Origin: Streptomyces sp. NBC_01716
GTDB lineage: Bacteria; Actinomycetota; Actinomycetes; Streptomycetales; Streptomycetaceae
Assembly: GCF_036248275.1 (NCBI RefSeq)
Contig: NZ_CP109181.1
Span: 4,898,001 to 4,962,000, forward strand
Length of the DNA stretch: 64,000 nt
Direction of reading: 5' to 3'
Below are positions 58,533-64,000 of this stretch, in pieces. Made by a program: the position numbers and the translations under genes. Position 1 is the stretch's first letter; every line of letters starts with the position of its first letter. The notes beneath the pieces were generated by a model. It did no database searches. It saw nothing but the letters and a program-made list of their open reading frames with translations, and was not told the DNA's origin.

Positions 58533-59897
58533 TTGAGTACGGGATCCGGAGCAGACTCCGCCCCCGCACCGACCACCCCCGACCCCCTTGAACCGACCCC
58601 AGGGACCGAACAGACACAGACCCGCACGAGCATGTTCAGCTCGCTGAGGATCCGTAACTACCGCCTCTTCGCCACCGGACAGGTCGTCTCCAACACCGGC
58701 ACCTGGATGCAGCGCATCGCCCAGGACTGGCTGGTGCTCACCCTCACCGGTTCCTCCACGGCCGTCGGTATCACCACGGCCCTGCAATTCCTGCCGATGC
58801 TGCTCTTCGGGCTCTACGGCGGTGTCATCGCCGACCGGTGCAACAAGCGCACCCTGCTGCTCGGCACCCAGGCCGCGATGGGCATCACCGGCCTCGCACT
58901 CGCCGCCCTCACTCTCACCGGCCACGTCCAGGTCTGGCATGTGTACGCCACGGCCTTCGTGCTCGGTCTGGTCACGGTGGTCGACAACCCGGCGCGGCAG
59001 TCGTTCGTGCACGAGATGGTCGGCCCCGACCAGCTGCGTAACGCCGTCAGTCTGAACTCCGCCAACTTCCAGTCGGCCCGGCTCGTGGGCCCCGCCGTCG
59101 CCGGTGTGCTGATCACCGCCGTCGGCAGCGGCTACGCGTTCCTCCTCAACGGACTCTCCTTCATCGCGCCGCTCACCGGCCTGCTGCTGATGCGCACCTC
59201 CGAGCTGCACAAGGTCGAGCGCACCCCGCGCGGCAAGGGACAGCTGCGGGAAGGGCTGCGTTACGTCGCCGGGAGACCCGAACTGATCTGGCCGATCGTG
59301 CTGGTCGGCTTCATCGGTACGTTCGGCTTCAACTTCCCGATCTGGCTGTCCGCCTTCGCGGACGACGTGTTCCACGCGGGCGCCGGTACGTACGGACTGC
59401 TCAACACCCTGATGGCGGTCGGCTCCCTCATCGGCGCCCTGCTCGCCGCCCGCCGGGGCACCTCCCGGATGCGGCTGCTGGTCGCGGCGGCGGTGCTCTT
59501 CGGTGTGCTGGAGATCGTGGCCGCCTTCGTACCGACGTTCTGGATCTTCGCCGCGCTGCTCGTGCCGGTCGGCATGTGCGGACTGACGGTCAACGTCACC
59601 GCCAACTCCAGCATCCAGATGACCACCGACCCGGCCATGCGCGGCAGGGTGATGGCCCTGTTCATGATGGTCTTCACGGGCGGTACGCCGCTGGGCGCCC
59701 CGCTCGTCGGCTGGATCACCGACACCTACGGCCCCAGGGTCGGCTTCGCTGCCGGCGGCGCGGTCGCGGCGCTCGCGGCGGTGGGCGTGGGCGTGATGCT
59801 CGCCCGTGCGGGCGGCCTGCGCGTCAAGATCGGCATGGAACGGGGACGGCCGCGCGTGATGTTCGTACCACGGGAGAAGCTGGCGACGGCGGCGTGA
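58533..59897 (+). CDS. MFS exporter
   Basis: A 454-residue major-facilitator exporter with twelve membrane segments after a Pro/Thr-rich hydrophilic start. It shows the MFS_3-type opening (FSSLRIRNYRLFATGQVVSNTGTWMQRIAQDWLVL) and the loop GLYGGVIADRCNKRTLLLG. The TTG at 58533 is chosen because GAGGAGG stands 10 bases upstream; upstream residues are low-complexity. It sits behind a MarR gene in the same direction, so it is probably induced by a toxic small molecule. Confidence 0.88.
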   Translation: MSTGSGADSAPAPTTPDPLEPTPGTEQTQTRTSMFSSLRIRNYRLFATGQVVSNTGTWMQRIAQDWLVLTLTGSSTAVGITTALQFLPMLLFGLYGGVIADRCNKRTLLLGTQAAMGITGLALAALTLTGHVQVWHVYATAFVLGLVTVVDNPARQSFVHEMVGPDQLRNAVSLNSANFQSARLVGPAVAGVLITAVGSGYAFLLNGLSFIAPLTGLLLMRTSELHKVERTPRGKGQLREGLRYVAGRPELIWPIVLVGFIGTFGFNFPIWLSAFADDVFHAGAGTYGLLNTLMAVGSLIGALLAARRGTSRMRLLVAAAVLFGVLEIVAAFVPTFWIFAALLVPVGMCGLTVNVTANSSIQMTTDPAMRGRVMALFMMVFTGGTPLGAPLVGWITDTYGPRVGFAAGGAVAALAAVGVGVMLARAGGLRVKIGMERGRPRVMFVPREKLATAA

Positions 59898-59925
59898 GTG
59901 GGGGGCGCGGCTGTCGCCAGGGGGG

Positions 59926-60513
59926 TCAGTCGCGGGGGAACTCGTCGGTCTTCAGGGTGAGATCGAGGCGCGTGGCTGTCAGATCGATCTCGCTGCCGAA
60001 GTCGACGGTCAGATGCGAGTGGTACTCGCCGTCCTTCGGGGCCGTGTACACATGGCATCGGCCCGTGTACGGATCGACGATCATGTAGACGGGAATGGCA
60101 GCCCCGGCGTACGCGGTCTTCTTCGGCCCGTAGTCGTTGGCGCCGGTGGCTTTCGAGATGACCTCGGCGACATACTCGATGTCCTGGTAGCGCCACCGTC
60201 CGCGGCTGTCCTTCTCCGCGTCGTCGGCGAGTTTGGCCACATCAGGGGCGAAGCCGTTCTTGTCCGGGAAGTCCATGCGTACGTCCGACAGCACATTGAC
60301 GTCCATGCCGAAGCGATCCTCAAGGGCTCGGACAATCCTCCGAATAATGTTCCAGTGGATATCCCGTTGTGGCGACATGAAGATGTTCCCCCCGACGATC
60401 TCGACCTTGTATCCCTCGGGGACAGGCATTCGCTCCAGTCGCTCGAACAGATCGTCCAAGCTGAGCTCTTCACTGGCCATGTCGGTCCTGTCGTCGTCAA
60501 GTGCGATGGTCAC
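59926..60513 (-). CDS. Uma2 family protein
   Basis: A 195-residue putative nuclease-fold protein of the Uma2 family. It has the opening FERLERMPVPEGYKVEIVGGNIFMSP, then FAPDVAKL, the central acid-Lys motif VAEVISKATGANDYGPKKTAYAGAAIPVYMIVDP, and a C-terminal strand with TLKTDEF. GTG 60513 follows GGAGGAG. A second Uma2 gene lies at 2923-3579; they are not close in sequence. Role unknown, possibly linked to mobile DNA or defence. Confidence 0.88.
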   Translation of the reverse strand: MTIALDDDRTDMASEELSLDDLFERLERMPVPEGYKVEIVGGNIFMSPQRDIHWNIIRRIVRALEDRFGMDVNVLSDVRMDFPDKNGFAPDVAKLADDAEKDSRGRWRYQDIEYVAEVISKATGANDYGPKKTAYAGAAIPVYMIVDPYTGRCHVYTAPKDGEYHSHLTVDFGSEIDLTATRLDLTLKTDEFPRD

Positions 60514-60611
60514 CGGTGGCGCTCCTCCCCGCTGCCGTAGGAAATTCGGCAGCCGCGCGGTACAACGATACTCACGGTGACCGGGTCACGCCGGGATGCC
60601 AGACTCTGCGT

Positions 60612-61220
60612 ATGCGTCTCTTCGCCGCCGTACTGCCGCCCGCCCAAGCCGCCGACGAACTCGCCTCGGTCCTCGACCGGCGCGTGCGCGGGCTGCCCGG
60701 GGCCGACGGGCTGCGGTGGACCGGGCGGGAAGGGTGGCACTTCACGCTCGCCTTCATGGGCGAGGTGGACGACCGGCTGCTGCCCGAGCTGACCGAGCGC
60801 CTGGGGCGGGCCGCTCACCGTACGGACGCGTTCTCGCTGCGGCTCCACGGCGGCGGGCGCTTCGGCGGGCGCGCGCTGTGGGCCGGCGCCGCCGGGGGCA
60901 TCGCGGAGCTGCGGCGGCTGTCAGAACGCGCGTACGCCGCGGCGAGCCGCACGGGGGTGCCGATGGAGGAACACCGTGCGTACCATCCGCATCTGACCGT
61001 GGCGCGCTCGCGGACGGAGACCGACCTGAGGCCGTACGTGACCGCCCTCGACGGCTTCGACGGCACGCCCTGGGCGGTCGGGGAGCTGGCGCTCGTACAG
61101 AGCAGGCTGCCCGTGGACGGGGTGCCGGGCGAGCAGCCGCGGTACGAGACGCTGGCGCGCTTCCCCACGGCCGGGCCCGCCACGAGGCCCGCCGCCGAGC
61201 CGGTCGCCGACGGCCGTTAA
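60612..61220 (+). CDS. thpR: RNA 2',3'-cyclic phosphodiesterase
   Basis: A 202-residue 2H-phosphoesterase with the two catalytic HxTx motifs: HFTLAF (near residue 45) and HLTVAR (near 130). The opening MRLFAAVLPP and WTGREGWHFTL are typical of the ThpR/LigT family, which hydrolyses 2',3'-cyclic phosphate at RNA ends. ATG 60612 has no ribosome site but CAGACT lies 6 bases upstream, so the transcript is probably leaderless. The last 20 residues are an Ala/Pro-rich extension. Confidence 0.9.
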   Translation: MRLFAAVLPPAQAADELASVLDRRVRGLPGADGLRWTGREGWHFTLAFMGEVDDRLLPELTERLGRAAHRTDAFSLRLHGGGRFGGRALWAGAAGGIAELRRLSERAYAAASRTGVPMEEHRAYHPHLTVARSRTETDLRPYVTALDGFDGTPWAVGELALVQSRLPVDGVPGEQPRYETLARFPTAGPATRPAAEPVADGR

Positions 61221-61229
61221 CCTCGACGC

Positions 61230-61316
61230 GTGGACCCCAAAACCCGGAACCGGATCATGGCCGCCGCGCTGGTGCTGTTGTTCGTGATCGTCGCCGTGAC
61301 GGCGGCGTTCGGCTGA
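61230..61316 (+). CDS. 28-residue membrane peptide
   Basis: GTG 61230 encodes MDPKTRNRIMAAALVLLFVIVAVTAAFG: a positively charged start followed by one hydrophobic helix. TAACCT sits 6 bases before the GTG, a leaderless -10 pattern. It starts 10 bases after the thpR stop and ends before a strong hairpin. Codon-position bias and the clean single-span architecture suggest a real micropeptide. I believe Streptomyces relatives exist but cannot verify that here. Function unknown. Confidence 0.7.
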   Translation: MDPKTRNRIMAAALVLLFVIVAVTAAFG

Positions 61317-61325
61317 GGCACGTCC

Positions 61326-61369
61326 CTCGCCGGACGGGCCGCGCGTTACGGCGCGGCCCGTCCGGCGAG
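61326..61369. terminator. Strong hairpin between convergent genes
   Basis: A 19-bp perfect stem (61326-61344 with 61351-61369) with loop GTTACG lies between the micropeptide stop and the aldo/keto reductase stop. Probably a bidirectional terminator. Confidence 0.88.
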
Positions 61370-61380
61370 CGGGACCTCGG

Positions 61381-62364
61381 CTACCAGGCGAAGGCCTCCG
61401 GCGACGGGCCCGTGCCCGGGAAGATCTCGTCCAGGGACGCCAGCACCTCGTCCGAGAGCTCCACTTCGACCGCGCGCAGCGCGGACTCCAGCTGTTCGGC
61501 GGTGCGCGGGCCGACGATCGGGCCCGTTACGCCGGGGCGGGTGAGCAGCCAGGCCAGCGCCGCCTCGCCCGGCTCGATGCCGTGCTTGGCGAGCAGGTCC
61601 TCGTACGCCTGCACCTGCTCACGGATCTTCGTGTCGGCGAGCCGGCCGCTCGAACGCTTTCCGGCGCCGCCCTCGCGCTCCTTGCGGATCGCGCCACCGA
61701 GGAGCCCGCTGTGGAGCGGCGACCAGGGGATGACCCCGAGGCCGTACTCCTGCGCGGCCGGGATGACCTCCATCTCGGCGCGGCGCTCGGCGAGGTTGTA
61801 GAGGCACTGCTCGCTGACCAGGCCGTACGAGCCGAGGCGGCGGGCCGTCTCATTGGTCTGGGCGATCTTCCAGCCGGGGAAGTTCGACGAACCCGCGTAG
61901 AGGATCTTGCCCTGCTGGATCAGGGTGTCGATCGCCTGCCAGATCTCCTCGACCGGGGTGGCACGGTCGATGTGGTGGAACTGGTAGAGATCGATGTGGT
62001 CGGTCTGGAGCCGCTTGAGGCTGGCGTCCACCGCACGGCGGATGTTGAGGGCCGACAGCTTGTCGTGGTTGGGCCACGCGTCGCCGTCGGCGGCCATGTT
62101 GCCGTACACCTTGGTGGCGAGCACGACCTTGTCGCGACGGCCGCCGCCCTGCGCGAACCAGGTGCCGAGGATTTCCTCCGTACGGCCCTTGTTCTCGCCC
62201 CAGCCGTAGACGTTGGCGGTGTCGAAGAAGTTGATGCCGGCGCCGAGCGCGTCATCCATGATGGCGTGGCTGTCGGCCTCGTTGGTGAGAGGGCCGAAGT
62301 TCATGGTGCCGAGGACGAGTCGGCTGACTTTGAGTCCGGTGCGTCCGAGCTGCGTGTACTTCAT
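61381..62364 (-). CDS. Aldo/keto reductase
   Basis: A 327-residue NADPH-dependent reductase of the potassium-channel-beta/YhdN-like group. The catalytic tetrad is visible: Asp (FFDTANVYGWGENKG, with Tyr), Lys (LATKVYG) and His (YQFHHID). The C-terminal NADPH-binding region is GPIVGPRTAEQLESAL. Length is normal. It is convergent with the thpR-micropeptide unit. Substrate unknown, likely an aldehyde or ketone. Confidence 0.92.
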   Translation of the reverse strand: MKYTQLGRTGLKVSRLVLGTMNFGPLTNEADSHAIMDDALGAGINFFDTANVYGWGENKGRTEEILGTWFAQGGGRRDKVVLATKVYGNMAADGDAWPNHDKLSALNIRRAVDASLKRLQTDHIDLYQFHHIDRATPVEEIWQAIDTLIQQGKILYAGSSNFPGWKIAQTNETARRLGSYGLVSEQCLYNLAERRAEMEVIPAAQEYGLGVIPWSPLHSGLLGGAIRKEREGGAGKRSSGRLADTKIREQVQAYEDLLAKHGIEPGEAALAWLLTRPGVTGPIVGPRTAEQLESALRAVEVELSDEVLASLDEIFPGTGPSPEAFAW

Positions 62365-62472
62365 GACTCAACAGCCAACGCCTTCGAGCGCGCTCCAGGC
62401 AAGACCTCGAAATCCGGCCGCGGGTGGGAAGCTGGGGAGGACGATGAGCGGTCAGGACAGGACGGTGCGGCG

Positions 62473-62610
62473 ATGCCGGACGGTGGACGCGACGAGGGCG
62501 GCGAGCCGCCCTGCATGCTGGAGCTGGTCTGCGAGGAGTGCGGGCGGCTGAACGACGAGCCCGGGGTGGTGGTCTGCGGCGGATGCGGGAGGCCGCTGGG
62601 GCGGGAGTGA
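62473..62610 (+). CDS. Small zinc-ribbon protein
   Basis: A 45-residue protein with two CxxC pairs (VCEECGRLN and VVCGGCGRPLG), the pattern of a rubredoxin/zinc-ribbon knuckle that binds one zinc. The start at ATG 62473 has only a weak AGGACGG upstream, so it may begin slightly elsewhere. It lies divergent from the aldo/keto reductase and convergent with the SGNH hydrolase. Function unknown; the spacing of Cys pairs argues for a real protein. Confidence 0.62.
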   Translation: MPDGGRDEGGEPPCMLELVCEECGRLNDEPGVVVCGGCGRPLGRE

Positions 62611-62651
62611 GGCGGCCCGCCCATTCGCCGACTCGGCATTCACCGGCCGCC

Positions 62652-63368
62652 TCACCCGAGCGCCGCTCGGTCCCCAACTCGCCGTGATGTGAGGGCATAT
62701 GGCGCGCCCAGCCCCCACGCCCCGTGCATCGCGTCGGCGAACGCCCCGGCGATCAGGTGCTCACCCGAAGGGCCGGGGTGCGTGCCGTCGTAGGTGTCGC
62801 GCCCGACGTCGTACGACGCGGGGCGGGTGGCCGGAAGCAGGGGGGAGGCCGGGTCGTCCAGATCGGTGACCGCCTCGGCCAGCAGGTCGTTGAAGCGGTC
62901 GACCTCGGCGGCGAAAGCCGGGTCCGTCCCGGCCCGTACGTTGGGGATGACGGGCAGCAGGACGAACCGGACGCGCGGGTTCGCCGCGCGCGCCTCGGCG
63001 ATGAACTCCCGTGCGTACAGGGCCGTTTGACCGCTGTCCGTGTAGAAGCCGAGGTCTATCAGGCCCAGCGAGACGAGCAGGACGTCCGCGCGGTGCGCGG
63101 CGACCGCCTCGCGGATCACGGGCGCCATGTGCTGCCACCCCTCGCCCCAGCCGGCGAGATGCGCCCACGCCCGCGCGGGGAAGTCGGGGGCGCCGTACGC
63201 GTGCGAGACCGGGGCGTCGGCGTGGGTGTCGTACAGGGCGGTGCGCGGGCCGACGATCGTGAACGGGGCGCCGTACGAGGCGTTCAGGTGCTGCCACATC
63301 CGGTAGCGCCAGGTGAAGTCGCCGGCGCGGCCGATGGTCATCGAGTCGCCGACGAACATGAAACGCAT
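62652..63368 (-). CDS. SGNH/GDSL hydrolase
   Basis: A 238-residue esterase/lipase-like protein. Block I is VGDSMTIG with the catalytic Ser, then DLLVSLGLIDLGF (Asn/Gly-like block), and the C-terminal DGTHPGPSGEHL carries the Asp and His. No signal peptide is seen. I chose ATG 63368, because the frame continues upstream for over 300 bases only as unlikely Arg-rich sequence. A GGGGAT ribosome-like site precedes it. It is divergent from the secreted protein gene at the right edge. Confidence 0.88.
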   Translation of the reverse strand: MRFMFVGDSMTIGRAGDFTWRYRMWQHLNASYGAPFTIVGPRTALYDTHADAPVSHAYGAPDFPARAWAHLAGWGEGWQHMAPVIREAVAAHRADVLLVSLGLIDLGFYTDSGQTALYAREFIAEARAANPRVRFVLLPVIPNVRAGTDPAFAAEVDRFNDLLAEAVTDLDDPASPLLPATRPASYDVGRDTYDGTHPGPSGEHLIAGAFADAMHGAWGLGAPYALTSRRVGDRAALG

Positions 63369-63434
63369 CGGGACATCATCCCCGATCGCCGGGGGGCGGC
63401 CGAGCGGGGCCCGGGAAGATGGCAGTCTTGGACC

Positions 63435-64000
63435 ATGGTCACGGTCAACGGCAAGGTCACGCGCAAGGCCAAGGGCATGCGTCCGTCGGCACGTCTTGTC
63501 GGCGCGGCGATCACGGCGGCGGTGTTCGTGCTGTCCGCCCCGGCGGTCCTCGCCGCGCCCGCGTCCCCTGCCGCGCCCGCCGCCGACCCCGACCGGACCT
63601 TCCGGATGACCGACCCCCGGATCACCGAGTCCAGCGGGCTGGCCGCCAGCCGCGCACACCCCGGCGTCTACTGGACCCACAACGACCAGGACAAGCCCCG
63701 TATCTTCGGCATCGACTCACGGACCGGCGAGACCGTCGCGACGATCACCATGCGCGGGGTCGGGGAGCCCCGCGACATGGAGGCGATCTCCGTCGGCGCG
63801 GACGGCGCCATCTACGTCGGTGACATCGGCGACAACCTGGGCGGCGGCTGGGACCACGTCTGGATCTACCGCTTCCCGGAGCCGAAGCGGCTCGCGGACC
63901 AGACGGTCGACGCGACGCAGTACACCGTGAAGTACGCGGACGGCCCGCGCGACGCCGAGGCGCTGATGGTCCATCCGGTCACCGGCCGTGTCTACATCGC
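63435..64000 (+). CDS. Secreted beta-propeller-like protein, 3' end outside window
   Basis: The frame is open to the window edge (188 residues visible). The signal peptide has a basic start (TVNGKVTRKAKGMRPSARL) and a hydrophobic core (VGAAITAAVFVLSAPAVLA), with Ala/Pro-rich sequence after. The mature part reads like repeated strands (YWTHNDQDKPRIFGIDSRTGE, DMEAISVGADGAIYVGDIGDN). ATG 63435 has CAGTCT six bases before it and no ribosome site, so a leaderless message is likely; ATG 63477 is an alternative. It is divergent from the SGNH hydrolase. Substrate unknown. Confidence 0.78.
   Translation, partial: MVTVNGKVTRKAKGMRPSARLVGAAITAAVFVLSAPAVLAAPASPAAPAADPDRTFRMTDPRITESSGLAASRAHPGVYWTHNDQDKPRIFGIDSRTGETVATITMRGVGEPRDMEAISVGADGAIYVGDIGDNLGGGWDHVWIYRFPEPKRLADQTVDATQYTVKYADGPRDAEALMVHPVTGRVYI

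Noticed and set aside
1..64000. A biosynthetic gene cluster, because of the questin oxidase-like protein, exporters and siderophore uptake
   Set aside because: No polyketide, peptide or siderophore synthase is present, and the neighbours are housekeeping or transport genes.

Overview
The window is high-GC actinobacterial chromosome, almost certainly Streptomyces. Supporting signs are GTG/TTG starts, several leaderless genes, an XRE/DUF397 pair, futalosine-pathway menaquinone genes (mqnD, mqnB), an XPB-type helicase beside its helicase-associated partner, a FecCD siderophore uptake operon with an iron box, and many small Streptomyces-type conserved proteins. I see no rRNA, tRNA, CRISPR array or secondary-metabolite synthase.

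Layout. 1-7.3 kb: end of a MerR regulator, its operator and a short-chain dehydrogenase; XRE/DUF397 pair; two tiny genes and a Uma2 protein; murQ with an RpiR/MurR-type regulator (cell-wall amino-sugar recycling); DUF4031 protein; GT2 glycosyltransferase. 7.5-15.2 kb: secreted protein; an unusual YihY-HD fusion; secreted ThuA-domain protein behind a dense promoter; copper locus (copA, divergent His-rich copper-associated protein, cutC). 15.2-23 kb: hairpin-rich intergenic repeats, LspA-like peptidase, HelD-like helicase, GT87-like membrane glycosyltransferase, XPB helicase, VanZ protein with a Lys/Ala tail.

23.0-29.7 kb is the most unusual part. A block of about 6.7 kb separates the XPB/VanZ side from the helicase-associated gene. 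It is flanked by a 170-bp direct repeat (3 mismatches) made of the last 57 codons of that gene. Inside, all on the minus strand, are a DUF1360-like membrane protein, a 50-residue Cys-led protein and a 1834-residue Cys-rich Ig-like repeat protein with no visible signal peptide. The structure fits insertion into the 3' end of a gene by DNA that brought a replacement 3' end.

29.7-47 kb: helicase-associated protein; F420-type reductase/hemerythrin fusion behind a near-consensus promoter and a 9-codon ORF; HAAS-domain membrane protein; FecCD operon; HAD hydrolase; cold-shock protein whose stop codon lies in a 187-bp MITE-like element; questin oxidase-like protein; mqnD-mqnB; DUF2771 lipoprotein and MFS exporter; DUF3027 protein; GntR regulator divergent from a frameshifted ATPase gene. 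47-64 kb: sacsin/Hsp90-like ATPase, secreted protein, IS30-family insertion sequence splitting a terminator hairpin, CtpE-like P-type ATPase, purine permease, orphan ribbon-helix-helix protein, MarR-MFS pair, second Uma2, ThpR-like enzyme, 28-residue membrane peptide, aldo/keto reductase, zinc ribbon, SGNH hydrolase and the start of a secreted protein.

Family names come from recognising motifs by eye, not from searches.
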